The translations under genes were made by a program, and so were the position numbers. Of a stretch of DNA of 64,000 nt, positions 1 to 8,963 are shown piece after piece. The stretch comes from Gammaproteobacteria bacterium (lineage in GTDB: Bacteria > Pseudomonadota > Gammaproteobacteria > Pseudomonadales > Azotimanducaceae). Each line of letters begins with the position of its first letter. The stretch's first letter is position 1. The DNA lies in NCBI GenBank assembly GCA_021773565.1, contig JAJFJZ010000013.1, positions 310,001 through 374,000 of the forward strand. Reading direction: 5' to 3'. The notes beneath the pieces were generated by a model. The model was not told where the DNA came from, did not search any database, and saw only the letters and a list, made by a program, of their open reading frames with translations.

Positions 1-345
1 AATGCCCGAGTTTCCCCGTGCAAGTGCGTTAATCTTCAACAATATCAGTAAACGAATTGTCGATTCCGACATGTGCGCACCAATTCCGGCGGCATGTGAC
101 AAAACGATGCTACGTTGCAATACTTGCAGTTCGTCAGCCTTGATTTTGGTATTGGCAAGTAAGCCAAACCCCGTGTTAATTCCGTACACAACCAGGTCAT
201 CGGCTATTACCTGATTTACGACAGCAGTAGATTTATCTACCAGCGCCTTGCACGCCGGATCCAACTCCACACGAACGACTTGCTCATGAATTAGCTTCAA
301 GCTTTGCAGGCTCAATTGCCCAGGCACTATCTTTAGTACTTGCAT
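1..345 (-). CDS. hutH: Histidine ammonia-lyase, N-terminal part (runs off window)
   Basis: First enzyme of histidine degradation, deaminating L-histidine to urocanate. The 115 visible residues start MQVLKIVPGQLSLQSL and contain the family signature YGINTGFGLLA followed by QRSIVLSHAAGIG, typical of the aromatic ammonia-lyase N-terminus. The ATG lies at 343-345, 20 bp after the hutU stop, with GAGCGAGA upstream as a possible ribosome site. The Ala-Ser-Gly that forms the MIO cofactor would lie beyond the window edge and cannot be checked. It is the last visible gene of the leftward hutC-hutU-hutH unit. Confidence 0.95.
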   Translation of the reverse strand, partial: MQVLKIVPGQLSLQSLKLIHEQVVRVELDPACKALVDKSTAVVNQVIADDLVVYGINTGFGLLANTKIKADELQVLQRSIVLSHAAGIGAHMSESTIRLLILLKINALARGNSGI

Positions 346-365
346 ATTCGTTTCTCGCTCAACTA

Positions 366-2042
366 TTAGCTATTGCCTTCCAGCATTGGTAAATCCAGGC
401 CCTGTTCTTGTGCACATTGAATAGCCAGTTCATAACCAGCGTCAGCGTGGCGCATTACACCAGTAGCGGGGTCGTTCCATAACACCCGTTCGATTCGTTG
501 TTTTGCATCCTCACTACCATCACACACTATTACCAAACCAGCATGCTGGCTAAAACCCATGCCAACACCACCACCATGGTGCAGGCTAACCCAGGTGGCA
601 CCGCTGGCGGTACTTAGCAGGGCATTGAGCAGGGGCCAATCTGATACCGCATCCGATCCATCCATCATGGCTTCAGTTTCCCTGTTTGGAGAAGCAACCG
701 ATCCGGAATCCAGGTGGTCACGTCCAATTACTACAGGTGCAGAAAGTTCTCCATCTGCGACCATTTTGTTAAACGCAACACTCACTCGTGCGCGATCCTT
801 AAGACCTATCCAGCAGATGCGGGCCGGTAAGCCCTGAAACTGTATTTTTTTACCGGCCATATCCAGCCAGTTATGCAATTGTGCATTGTCCGGGATCAGC
901 TCCTTTAGTTTTGCATCAGTCTTGTAGATGTCCTGCGGATCGCCAGACAGGGCAACCCAGCGAAAAGGACCAATGCCTTCACAGAATAATGGCCGCACGT
1001 AGGCCGGAACAAACCCGGGGAAATTAAAAGCATTTTCAACGCCAGTCTCGAAGGCCATCTGGCGAATGTTATTACCGTAGTCCAGTACAGACACACCTTT
1101 CTGCTGGAATTGCAGCATAGCCTTTACCTGTTTTGCCATACTGGCCTTTGCTGCCTCGACTACCATTGTAGGTGCAGATTTTCTCTGTTCAATCACCATT
1201 TCTAGGCTCCACCCTTCAGGCACGTAGCCATTTAGAGGGTCATGTGCGCTGGTTTGGTCTGTAACTACATCAGGCCTGACTGACCGTTCCTGCAGTAGAT
1301 CAAATACTTCGGCTGCATTGCCTAACAAACCAACGCTTAGTGGCGTACGAGTGCTGCAACTCTCCTGGATTAAATGTAAGGCGTGGTCCAGATTTTCTGC
1401 TTTACAATCGAGATAGCCACTTTCCAGACGCATATCAATGCGCGACTCATCCACTTCAATTGCCAGCATGGAATATCCTGCCATAGTGGCCGCCAGCGGT
1501 TGAGCGCCACCCATGCCACCCAGACCAGCTGTTAGAATCCAGCGTCCAGCAGCGTCTCCTTCGAAGTGTTTATTTGCAACAGCGCAGAATGTTTCGTAAG
1601 TGCCCTGTACGATCCCCTGGGAACCGATATAGATCCACGATCCAGCCGTCATCTGGCCGTACATCATTAATCCAGCCTTATCGAGTTCATTGAAGTGTTC
1701 CCATGTACTCCATCTGGGAACCAGATTGGAATTGGCGATTAGTACGCGAGGTGCATTAGCATGGGTTTTGAACACCCCTACCGGTTTTCCACTTTGCACA
1801 AGCAGGGTTTCATCACTTTCCAGCCGCTCCAGACATTCTACAATTTTGTCGTAACAGGCCCAATTCCTTGCCGCCCTGCCTATGCCCCCATATACGATGA
1901 GTGATTCAGGATGCTCTGCAACATCAGCATCCAGATTATTCATCAGCATCCGTAACGGCGCTTCAGTCAGCCAGCTTTTGGCTGTAAGCGTATTTCCCGT
2001 GGCAGCCTTTATTTTCCGGCTGCTATCTATTCTGTTATTCAC
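366..2042 (-). CDS. hutU: Urocanate hydratase (urocanase)
   Basis: Converts urocanate to 4-imidazolone-5-propionate with tightly bound NAD+, in the cytoplasm. At 558 residues it is full length. The glycine-rich stretch [19 protein letters not shown] (about residues 171-189) is the family nucleotide-binding signature. The C-terminal half has [13 protein letters not shown], which carries the conserved cysteine region, and [19 protein letters not shown]. The start is a GTG at 2040-2042 that overlaps the hutC stop by 8 bp (GTGAATAA) and is preceded by AGGAGT, so translation is probably coupled to hutC. Confidence 0.97.
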   Translation of the reverse strand: MNNRIDSSRKIKAATGNTLTAKSWLTEAPLRMLMNNLDADVAEHPESLIVYGGIGRAARNWACYDKIVECLERLESDETLLVQSGKPVGVFKTHANAPRVLIANSNLVPRWSTWEHFNELDKAGLMMYGQMTAGSWIYIGSQGIVQGTYETFCAVANKHFEGDAAGRWILTAGLGGMGGAQPLAATMAGYSMLAIEVDESRIDMRLESGYLDCKAENLDHALHLIQESCSTRTPLSVGLLGNAAEVFDLLQERSVRPDVVTDQTSAHDPLNGYVPEGWSLEMVIEQRKSAPTMVVEAAKASMAKQVKAMLQFQQKGVSVLDYGNNIRQMAFETGVENAFNFPGFVPAYVRPLFCEGIGPFRWVALSGDPQDIYKTDAKLKELIPDNAQLHNWLDMAGKKIQFQGLPARICWIGLKDRARVSVAFNKMVADGELSAPVVIGRDHLDSGSVASPNRETEAMMDGSDAVSDWPLLNALLSTASGATWVSLHHGGGVGMGFSQHAGLVIVCDGSEDAKQRIERVLWNDPATGVMRHADAGYELAIQCAQEQGLDLPMLEGNS

Positions 2043-2781
2043 TCATACTCCTCGTGTTCTGGAAATTAAGGTGGCCACCGATGCGATATCGATCTCCCGG
2101 ATGATAGAGGTAGGCAATACTAACGACGCCTTTTATGCTCCATGTTCGACGCGTTATCTTCAAACAAGGGTCCTTACGGGACATTTGCAAAGCTTTGCTG
2201 ATCGGCCCGTTTGGCAATTGCGCTTCAACCACATGATCCGCTTCTGTAAGGGGTGCTACTTCGGACAAATATGCATTGGGCGTTATGCTTGTGAAATCCT
2301 GGATAATATATTCCGGGGCAAACCCGGGATTTACATAACGATCTTCGTACTGCACAGCCCTGTCATCTTCAAGATGCACAATCGTGCTGTGAAACGCTGC
2401 CTGACCTTCCTGCATAGCCAGCATCATGGCTGTGTAACTGCTATTTTTGATCCGATCCAGTGTTAATATCCGGCAGGCATACGAATGTCCCCTGCCCCTC
2501 ACTTCATCGGCGATATTTTGAATCTCAAGCAAGGCGCTCATGGGTCGCGTATCACTTACGAACGTGCCCAGACCCTGGCTTCGAACCAGAACGCCCTCCG
2601 AACAAAGGGCATCTATTGCCTTTCTGGCAGTCATTCGACTAACGGAAAAGTTTTCTGCCAGCACATTCTCCGAATACACCTTGTCTGCAGGTACCCATAC
2701 TCCGGAATTAATCCGGCCCAGAATGAAATTTTTTATCTGTATGTATTTTGGTTCCACATCATGCTCATATTGGTCAAACAA
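2035..2781 (-). CDS. hutC: Histidine utilization repressor, GntR family
   Basis: GntR/HutC-type repressor that senses urocanate and controls the hut genes. The N-terminal winged helix is clear ([19 protein letters not shown], then [20 protein letters not shown], and the wing [12 protein letters not shown]). The remainder is a UTRA effector domain. Its 248 residues match the family. The longest start is a TTG at 2779-2781; a GTG at residue 9 (2757) is an alternative because no ATG is available nearby. It is the first gene of the leftward operon and is transcribed away from hutI across the operator at 2800-2833. Confidence 0.95.
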   Translation of the reverse strand: MFDQYEHDVEPKYIQIKNFILGRINSGVWVPADKVYSENVLAENFSVSRMTARKAIDALCSEGVLVRSQGLGTFVSDTRPMSALLEIQNIADEVRGRGHSYACRILTLDRIKNSSYTAMMLAMQEGQAAFHSTIVHLEDDRAVQYEDRYVNPGFAPEYIIQDFTSITPNAYLSEVAPLTEADHVVEAQLPNGPISKALQMSRKDPCLKITRRTWSIKGVVSIAYLYHPGDRYRIGGHLNFQNTRSMSE

Positions 2782-2799
2782 GGTGCCTGGAGCAGTTTA

Positions 2800-2833
2800 C
2801 TTATGTATACTTGTATATACAAGCAAACATAAG
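2800..2833. promoter_or_regulatory. HutC operator in the divergent hutC/hutI promoter region
   Basis: A perfect 14-bp palindrome CTTGTATATACAAG (2810-2823) sits inside an outer palindrome, CTTATGT (2800-2806) paired with ACATAAG (2827-2833), all centred on 2816.5. The core matches the TGTATATACA-type site known for HutC proteins. It lies 19 bp before the hutC start and about 70 bp before the hutI start, so one site could repress both arms. Confidence 0.85.
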
Positions 2834-2900
2834 AAAAGCTAAACGTGCAATATTGGTTTTTTTGGTATTCTGCACAGCCACATCAGGAGCCGCAGGTGGT

Positions 2901-4130
2901 ATGACCGTCGACACACTCATACGTAATGTACACATCGCACCAATGACTGCTGAAGTCACCAATGGGCAGGAGTACGGGAACACAGGGGCAATCGCACTCA
3001 AAAACGGTTTGATTCACTGGATGGGTTCGGAGCATGAAGCAAACAACATTGAATCATCAGAGACGATTGATGGCGGCGGGTACTGGCTAACCCCGGGGCT
3101 GATAGATTGCCATACCCACCTGGTATACGGCGGCCAGAGATCCCGGGAATTCGAACTGAAGCTGCAGGGTGCCAGCTACGAACAAATTTCCCGGGAAGGC
3201 GGCGGTATTGTCAGTACGGTTTCAGAAACGCGGAAACTTTCCGAAGCTCAGTTGTTTGAAGTCTCGTCACAACGTTTACGCTGCCTGTTAAACGAGGGCG
3301 TTACTACTGTCGAAATAAAATCCGGTTACGGGCTGGATATCCAAAACGAAGTGAAAATGCTGCGTGTTGCACGCATGTTGGGGGAAAACCATCCGGTTAG
3401 TGTTAGAACCACTTTTCTCGGAGCCCACGCTCTACCAGCTGAGTTCTCGAATAAGGATGCGTATATCCGGTTTCTGATAAAGGAAGTTTTACCTGAGGTT
3501 CACAGATTAAAACTTGCGGATGCGGTCGATTTTTTTTGCGAAGGCATAGCCTTCAGTCGCGCGCAATGCGAATCTATTTGCCAGGCAGCGAAAAGTTTGG
3601 GCCTACCCGTCAAGGGGCATGTTGAGCAATTATCCAATCTACGAGGGGCCAGCCTGGTAGCAGAATATGCGGGACTATCGGTCGATCATCTGGAGTATCT
3701 GCATGAGGATGATATACCCCTGATTAAAAAAGCCGGTGTTACGGCAGTGTTGCTTCCGGGTGCATTTTATTTCCTGGGTGAAACGCACCTGCCACCTGTA
3801 GAAAGTTTGCGTAAACATCAGGTGCCTATTGCCATCGCAAGCGACCTGAATCCGGGATCTTCTCCCATCGCTTCACTGCTTAATGTGATGAACCTGGCCT
3901 GCGTGCAATTCAAGCTCAGCCCTTTGGAAGCGCTACTTGGCGTCACACGCCATGCTGCCGGAGCATTGGGTTTGCAAGACAGCATCGGCCAGATTAAACA
4001 GGGATATGATGCTGATCTTGTACTATGGCCCATAGAATCCCCCGCCCAGCTGAGTTACGGAATGAATCTTGTGAAGCCGGAACGAATATTTAAGGCAGGC
4101 AAACAGGTTCAGGCTGCACAAGCCTGTTGA
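2901..4130 (+). CDS. hutI: Imidazolonepropionase
   Basis: Hydrolyses 4-imidazolone-5-propionate to N-formimino-L-glutamate, the third step of histidine degradation. It is an amidohydrolase-fold protein with the metal motif DCHTHLVYGG, followed by REFELKLQGASYEQISREGGG, EIKSGYGLD, FLGAHALP, KGHVEQLSN and SDLNPGSSP, all typical of HutI. The reading frame is open further upstream, but the ATG at 2901 (MTVDTLIRNVHIAPM) gives the usual length of 409 residues and has AGGTGG just upstream. An upstream start would run into the operator and antisense hutC. It is the first gene of hutI-hutF-hutG. Confidence 0.95.
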   Translation: MTVDTLIRNVHIAPMTAEVTNGQEYGNTGAIALKNGLIHWMGSEHEANNIESSETIDGGGYWLTPGLIDCHTHLVYGGQRSREFELKLQGASYEQISREGGGIVSTVSETRKLSEAQLFEVSSQRLRCLLNEGVTTVEIKSGYGLDIQNEVKMLRVARMLGENHPVSVRTTFLGAHALPAEFSNKDAYIRFLIKEVLPEVHRLKLADAVDFFCEGIAFSRAQCESICQAAKSLGLPVKGHVEQLSNLRGASLVAEYAGLSVDHLEYLHEDDIPLIKKAGVTAVLLPGAFYFLGETHLPPVESLRKHQVPIAIASDLNPGSSPIASLLNVMNLACVQFKLSPLEALLGVTRHAAGALGLQDSIGQIKQGYDADLVLWPIESPAQLSYGMNLVKPERIFKAGKQVQAAQAC

Positions 4131-4146
4131 AGATCAGCCCAGCCAA

Positions 4147-5508
4147 ATGAAAAAAATTCATTTCAAACAATTGTTCACTGGTGAAAATTGGCTCACATCC
4201 GGGGCAACGATCGAAATTAGCAGCGACGGCAATATCGACGCTATTGTTGAGGGGCCAACGCCGCACGATGCGGTTCAGCACAGTGGCATAGCGCTTCCCG
4301 GAATGCCTAACCTGCACTCCCACGCCCATCAGCGTGCTATGGCTGGCCTGGCCGAGCACAGCACCGGTGAAGACAATTTCTGGACCTGGCGGCAGGTTAT
4401 GTACAGTCAGTTGCGCCTGATGCAGCCCGAACATCTGCACGCTATCGCAGCACAGGCATATGTGGAAATGCTTAAATCCGGTTATACGGCCGTTGCGGAA
4501 TTTCAGTATTTACACCATGACCAAAAAGGCAGGCATTTTGCCAACAAGGCAGAAATGTCTCTCTCCTGCATGGAAGCGGCCCGGGAAACAGGGATAGGCT
4601 TAACCTGCATACCGGTGTTATATACCTATTCAGGATTCGATAAACAGGGCTGTAACAACGGGCAAAGGCGATTTCATAATCAGCTTGATGAGTATCTGGA
4701 AATTTTACGCATTGTAGAATCAACAAGTAAGGGGTATGCGAACTGCAACACGGGTATCGCGCCACATTCCCTGCGCGCGGTGGATGTCGCACTCATCAAC
4801 CAACTGCTTGATGCGGTACCGAGCGGACCGGTGCACATACACATAGCAGAACAATACAGTGAAGTGGAAGACTGCCTTGCTATTTTTGGCAAACGTCCGG
4901 TTGCATGGTTACTTGACAATGTGGACGTGGATGCGCGCTGGTGCATGGTCCACGCAACCCATATAGACGATAAGGAATTACGATGTCTCCTGGCGAGCAA
5001 GGCAACGGTGGGGCTGTGTCCAACCACTGAAGCCAACCTGGGTGACGGGTTTTTTCCGGCACAGGCATTTTCCAGCAAAGGTGGTCGCTTTGGAATAGGT
5101 TCTGACAGCCAGGTATCCATTAGCCCCGTAGAAGAACTGCGTTGGCTGGAATATGGGCAACGCTTGCTAAAACAACAACGCGTTGTGCTGGGTGATACCC
5201 ACGCTGGAGAATCCCTGTTCAAAAATGCCTTGTCCGGTGGTGCGCAGGCCAGCGGTCGAAATATTGGCAGTCTGGCGCCTGGCAGGCGCGCAGACATAGT
5301 TGTACTGGATGAGAATCATCCTCGACTTGTATGCCGAAGCAAGAGCCAGCTAATCGACAGCTGGATATTCTCTGGCAACGAGAACCCTGTTTACCAGGTA
5401 TTCGTGGGAGGTGAACAGGTAGTGCAAAACGGCCAGCATAAAAACGAGAAGGCTATTAGTGCGCGGTTTGCAGCAACTATGTCGGCTCTTTCCAAATCCC
5501 ATGAATAA
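4147..5508 (+). CDS. hutF: Formimidoylglutamate deiminase
   Basis: Deaminates N-formimino-L-glutamate to N-formyl-L-glutamate and ammonia. Its presence with HutG marks the five-step, Pseudomonas-type pathway rather than the HutG formiminoglutamase route. It is an amidohydrolase of 453 residues with the metal motif PNLHSHAHQRAMAGLAE, GIAPHSLRAV, HIHIAEQ, MVHATHID and IGSDSQVSISPVEELRWLE. It starts at an ATG 16 bp after the hutI stop. Its last codons overlap the hutG start (ATGAATAA), which suggests translational coupling. Confidence 0.95.
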   Translation: MKKIHFKQLFTGENWLTSGATIEISSDGNIDAIVEGPTPHDAVQHSGIALPGMPNLHSHAHQRAMAGLAEHSTGEDNFWTWRQVMYSQLRLMQPEHLHAIAAQAYVEMLKSGYTAVAEFQYLHHDQKGRHFANKAEMSLSCMEAARETGIGLTCIPVLYTYSGFDKQGCNNGQRRFHNQLDEYLEILRIVESTSKGYANCNTGIAPHSLRAVDVALINQLLDAVPSGPVHIHIAEQYSEVEDCLAIFGKRPVAWLLDNVDVDARWCMVHATHIDDKELRCLLASKATVGLCPTTEANLGDGFFPAQAFSSKGGRFGIGSDSQVSISPVEELRWLEYGQRLLKQQRVVLGDTHAGESLFKNALSGGAQASGRNIGSLAPGRRADIVVLDENHPRLVCRSKSQLIDSWIFSGNENPVYQVFVGGEQVVQNGQHKNEKAISARFAATMSALSKSHE

Positions 5509-6298
5509 TTTCGATTTCCAACAGGGTTGCCTCCCGCTTCTGGTAAGTATGCCGCATTCCGGCCTCGCGCTACCAAAAGATCTCGAACAAAAATTAAGCA
5601 ATGAGGCAAAACTTCTGCCAGATACAGACTGGCATATTCCACAACTGTACAATTTTGTTAGCGACATGGGTGCAAGTGTAATCAAAGCCAATTTTAGCCG
5701 TTTTGTGATAGACCAGAACCGACCCCCTGACAACGTGCGTTTGTACCCGGGACTGGCTGGAACAGATTTATGCCCACTGCAACTTTTTAGTGGTAAAAGC
5801 CTGTACCTGGCGGGAGAGCAACCCACGCAACAAGAGGTTTGCCAGCGTTTAACCACTTATTGGCAACCCTATCACCACAAGTTGGGCTGCGAACTCGAAC
5901 GGATACGCAAGCTCCACGGATATGCGATTTTGTATGATGCCCATTCGATACGCAGCGTGGTTCCCCGGCTGTTCGAAGGACAACTACCTGACTTGAACGT
6001 GGGAACTGTCCACACCAAAAGTTGTTCACCAACAATACTTGAAGCAGTTGTACAACAACTGAAAACACAAAATAGTTACACATACGTTGTCGACGATCGC
6101 TTTGTTGGGGGATACATAACCCGCCATTATGGGCAACCGAAAAAAGACATTCATGCCGTCCAGATGGAACTTTCCCAGATCAATTATATGGATGAGGATA
6201 CGTTTACCTATATTCCTGAACGCGCAAACGAACTTAAAAAGGTATTACGTACCATCGTATCTGCCTTACTGTCTTCCGCTAACAGAATTTATTCCTGA
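5501..6298 (+). CDS. hutG: N-formylglutamate deformylase
   Basis: Hydrolyses N-formyl-L-glutamate to glutamate and formate, the last step of the pathway. The protein (265 residues) begins MNNFDFQQGCLPLLVSMPHSG and has the family motifs FVIDQNRPPD, YDAHSIRSVVPRLFEGQLPD, NVGT and GGYITRHYGQP, with metal-binding His and Asp in the MPHSG and DAHS segments. I chose the ATG at 5501, which overlaps the hutF stop, over an upstream in-frame codon because the N-terminus then matches the family. Its 3' end overlaps the convergent DUF442 gene by 10 bp. Confidence 0.95.
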   Translation: MNNFDFQQGCLPLLVSMPHSGLALPKDLEQKLSNEAKLLPDTDWHIPQLYNFVSDMGASVIKANFSRFVIDQNRPPDNVRLYPGLAGTDLCPLQLFSGKSLYLAGEQPTQQEVCQRLTTYWQPYHHKLGCELERIRKLHGYAILYDAHSIRSVVPRLFEGQLPDLNVGTVHTKSCSPTILEAVVQQLKTQNSYTYVVDDRFVGGYITRHYGQPKKDIHAVQMELSQINYMDEDTFTYIPERANELKKVLRTIVSALLSSANRIYS

Positions 6299-6696
6299 GA
6301 CTGCACCGGAGGTACAAACTGGAAGCCCAGAGCAGAAACACTATCAACGATGGTTTGAGTGGCTAGCTTACCCATCTGGCTATAGGCCCATAAAATGCTA
6401 CATCGATTACCCGTTCTACAGTAAGCCAGAACTGGCCCGGGCTCCGCTACAGAATTTGCAAATGCCTGAACAGTTTCGTATTCCAGGTAGCCGGGGTTTA
6501 CAGGCAAGTATAAAAAATCCATACCAGCATCCCTGACTTCCTTTTCAACAAGTGCACAGTTCGTTTGACTTGTGTCTTCCCCATCGGGTCTGTTGCAAAT
6601 GACCCGCTTAAAGCCCAGTTTTTTAATTTGAGCAACGTCTTCACAACAGATCTGACCACAAACCGAGAGGTTTTCATGTAGCGCCATTATTTCCAT
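6289..6696 (-). CDS. Rhodanese-like sulfur transferase/phosphatase, DUF442 (TIGR01244) family
   Basis: Small 135-residue protein with the layout of the beta-lactamase-hydrolase-like phosphatase (DUF442) family: LSVCGQI at the start, GFKRVICNRPDGEDTSQ, then the active loop YCRTGNRC with its Cys-Arg-x-Gly-x-Arg pattern. This family often occurs next to or fused with persulfide dioxygenase-like proteins in sulfide oxidation operons. That is the arrangement here, as it follows the MBL and TSUP genes. GAGGAT stands upstream of the ATG at 6694-6696. The substrate is not shown by the sequence; sulfur transfer is inferred from context. Confidence 0.85.
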   Translation of the reverse strand: MEIMALHENLSVCGQICCEDVAQIKKLGFKRVICNRPDGEDTSQTNCALVEKEVRDAGMDFLYLPVNPGYLEYETVQAFANSVAEPGPVLAYCRTGNRCSILWAYSQMGKLATQTIVDSVSALGFQFVPPVQSQE

Positions 6697-6714
6697 TTTT
6701 TATCCTCAATCCAT

Positions 6715-7488
6715 TCAACTCAGTAAGGTTGGTAGCGAACGCGCCAGTATATAAAGTCCCATCAAAATGAGGAACACCGCAAATATTTTCTTGAGCAGCA
6801 TTTGAGGCACTCTGGCAGACAGCATATTGCCCACTACACTCCCCAGGACTCCTATTGCGGATACCAGAACTACAACATTCCAATCTACAAAGAGTTTTTG
6901 CTGTTCCAGTACATCAATATATTTGACAAAACCGATGAATGATTTCATTGCAATAATAACCAGGCTGGTCGCGACCGCCCGGTGCATGGACAGCCCACCA
7001 AGTAATACCAACGCAGGTACAATGAGAAATCCACCACCCACCCCGACGAAACCGGTTATTGCACCTACTACCGTGCCCTCACCGCCTATTCTGTATATGT
7101 TGCGCTTACCGGTAATCGTGGGTTCGGTAGCTATCGGTGATAACATAAAGTAAGAGGCCAACAGCATCACCAGGGCAAAAACTGCGAGTTGGAAAAGCCC
7201 TGATACCCAGCCAGAGGCCCAGGCACCCAAATAGGTACCCAACATTCCGGGTAATCCGAATAACAATACCAAACGCCAATCTACCTGTCGTTTCCACATG
7301 TAATTGGTGCTGGCAGCAAACGCGACAATTCCAACTATCGCAAGTGATCCAGCAATGGCTATTTTCTCATCCTGGCCAACCAGATATACCAATACCGGAA
7401 CGGTAATAATGGAGCCACCGGATCCCAACAAACCAAGACAGAGGCCTATACACGCAGCCCCGATGCCGATGAGGAATGTCGACGCCAC
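6715..7488 (-). CDS. TSUP (TauE/SafE) family membrane exporter, probable sulfite/sulfur anion export
   Basis: Integral membrane protein of 257 residues with two related halves: GIGAACIGLCLGLLGSGGS and VVGAITGFVGVGGGFLIVPA, the paired glycine-rich signatures of the TSUP/DUF81 family. Family members move sulfite, sulfoacetate and similar anions. Position between a persulfide dioxygenase-like gene and a rhodanese-like gene points to removal of sulfite made from sulfane sulfur. The start is GTG (7486-7488), overlapping the upstream stop by one base (TAGTG). The exported ion is inference. Confidence 0.85.
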   Translation of the reverse strand: MASTFLIGIGAACIGLCLGLLGSGGSIITVPVLVYLVGQDEKIAIAGSLAIVGIVAFAASTNYMWKRQVDWRLVLLFGLPGMLGTYLGAWASGWVSGLFQLAVFALVMLLASYFMLSPIATEPTITGKRNIYRIGGEGTVVGAITGFVGVGGGFLIVPALVLLGGLSMHRAVATSLVIIAMKSFIGFVKYIDVLEQQKLFVDWNVVVLVSAIGVLGSVVGNMLSARVPQMLLKKIFAVFLILMGLYILARSLPTLLS

Positions 7489-8351
7489 TATTGCTCGCTC
7501 ACCGGTATCTTGAAGTACCGCCCTCCATTGGATTCAGCAGGTGGAAAATTGCCAGCGCGCATATTGAACTGCACTGAAGGGTATAGAAGCGCCGGAGCAT
7601 TCAGTTCGCCATCGCGTTTTATGCGAAACTTAACAAAATCACTTGCACTGATATCCGTACCCAAGTGGATGTTGCCTGTTTTTTCTTCTTTTACCGTCGT
7701 TGCGTTACAAAACTCCTTGCGCGTATTTGTGCCGTAGTCGTGACACATAAACAAAACAGTATCTTCAGGAAGAGAAAGTATTTTCTGGATAGACAAATAC
7801 AATGTTGCAGCATCGCCCCCGGGGAAATCCGTGCGCGCCGTGCCGTAATCAGGCATGAACAAGGTATCACCTATAAACGCGAAACCATCAAAAACATAAC
7901 TTAGGCAAGCCGGTGTATGTCCGGGCGTATGCAAGACTTGCGCGTGCAAACCACCAATGTCAAAACTGGCTCCATCTGCGAACAAGGTATCGAATTGGGC
8001 GCCATTTGTTTCGAACTCACGCTCTGCATTAAATATTTTCGCAAACTCTGATTGCACTAATCCTACATGTGCACCAATGGCAGTTTTTCCCCCTAATCGG
8101 GATTTCAGGTACTGCGCAGCGCTCAAATGGTCTGCATGAATGTGGGTATCCAATATCCAATCCAGTTGAAGAGAGTTGTCCCGTATCCAGGCTATTAGTT
8201 TATCTGCAGAATGAGTGAACGTTTTTCCTGAAGCGGCATCATAATCAAGGACAGAGTCAATGACGGCAACCGAATGCGAGCCTGGATCTTGCACAATGTA
8301 AGAATAGGTAAAAGTAGCAGTATCAAAAAACGACTTTACTTGTTGCAACAT
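7488..8351 (-). CDS. MBL-fold metallo-hydrolase, persulfide dioxygenase-like
   Basis: Metallo-beta-lactamase fold protein of 287 residues with the metal motif THIHADHLSAAQYL, HTPGHTPACLSYVFDG and GDTLFMPDYGTARTDFPGGD, followed by LFMCHDYG. These match the ETHE1/Blh persulfide dioxygenase group, which oxidises glutathione persulfide to sulfite, better than glyoxalase II. It is the first gene of a three-gene leftward operon with the TSUP exporter and the DUF442 protein. No ArsR-type repressor (BigR/SqrR) or sulfide:quinone reductase is visible nearby. Its start faces the cytochrome c' gene across a short divergent region. Confidence 0.87.
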   Translation of the reverse strand: MLQQVKSFFDTATFTYSYIVQDPGSHSVAVIDSVLDYDAASGKTFTHSADKLIAWIRDNSLQLDWILDTHIHADHLSAAQYLKSRLGGKTAIGAHVGLVQSEFAKIFNAEREFETNGAQFDTLFADGASFDIGGLHAQVLHTPGHTPACLSYVFDGFAFIGDTLFMPDYGTARTDFPGGDAATLYLSIQKILSLPEDTVLFMCHDYGTNTRKEFCNATTVKEEKTGNIHLGTDISASDFVKFRIKRDGELNAPALLYPSVQFNMRAGNFPPAESNGGRYFKIPVSEQ

Positions 8352-8439
8352 TCTCTGGGGGACCTCCGATTAGCCTGCGTATTCGCACGTATAAGTTGAT
8401 TGGGTTATTATGACATTGAAAAGACATGGAAACTTCTAT

Positions 8440-8925
8440 ATGAAATATATTTGTACCGCAATTCTACTTTTCACATTTGCCGGATTCTTCCCGCTTGCAT
8501 CCGCAGACGAAGACGAATTTCCCTTCGCACTGCAGATTAATGGCAGACAGGCAAGCATGTTTTTATATCGATACAATCTCGGCCTCCTCGGATCCATGGC
8601 GAAAGGTTCAACACCCTACGATGCCCAGATCGCGACAGAAGCCGCACACAACTTGTTGTCTGTAGCCAACATGAAAAATTCAACCATGTGGCCCGCAGGT
8701 TCTGATATAGATGCGCCAGGGCTCGCCAACAGAACCGAGGCAAAGGCCAACATCTGGGCAAATTTTGAAGACATGGGCAATAAGCATCAGGCCCTGACCG
8801 AAAACCTTACCAAAATGTCTCTGGTTGCGGGAGATGGCGTAGAAGCAATTCGCGCAAACATAGGCTCCGTCGCTAAAGCCTGCAAAGCCTGTCATGAGCA
8901 ATACCGTCTGGAAGATGAAGATTAG
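8440..8925 (+). CDS. Cytochrome c' family protein, periplasmic
   Basis: Secreted haem protein of about 161 residues. The N-terminus MKYICTAILLFTFAGFFPLASA is a signal peptide. The C-terminal haem site is CKACHEQYR, as in class II cytochromes c', where the CXXCH lies close to the C-terminus of a four-helix bundle. An in-frame ATG at 8410 would add ten residues; I prefer 8440 because the signal peptide then starts normally. Cytochromes c' bind NO or take part in small electron-transfer chains. It is followed by a dihaem cytochrome, which suggests a joint redox role that I cannot specify. Confidence 0.85.
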   Translation: MKYICTAILLFTFAGFFPLASADEDEFPFALQINGRQASMFLYRYNLGLLGSMAKGSTPYDAQIATEAAHNLLSVANMKNSTMWPAGSDIDAPGLANRTEAKANIWANFEDMGNKHQALTENLTKMSLVAGDGVEAIRANIGSVAKACKACHEQYRLEDED

Positions 8926-8963
8926 GAGCACTATTCACCGCTAATCCAGAGCTTCGCTTACAG

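Noticed and set aside
2748-2900. Upstream in-frame extension of hutI (51 codons)
   Set aside because: It would overlap antisense hutC and the HutC operator, and the extra residues do not match HutI; the ATG at 2901 gives the family length.
4680-5297. Long antisense frame across hutF (205 codons)
   Set aside because: It is a shadow of hutF, with composition and repeats that mirror the real frame and no recognisable domain.
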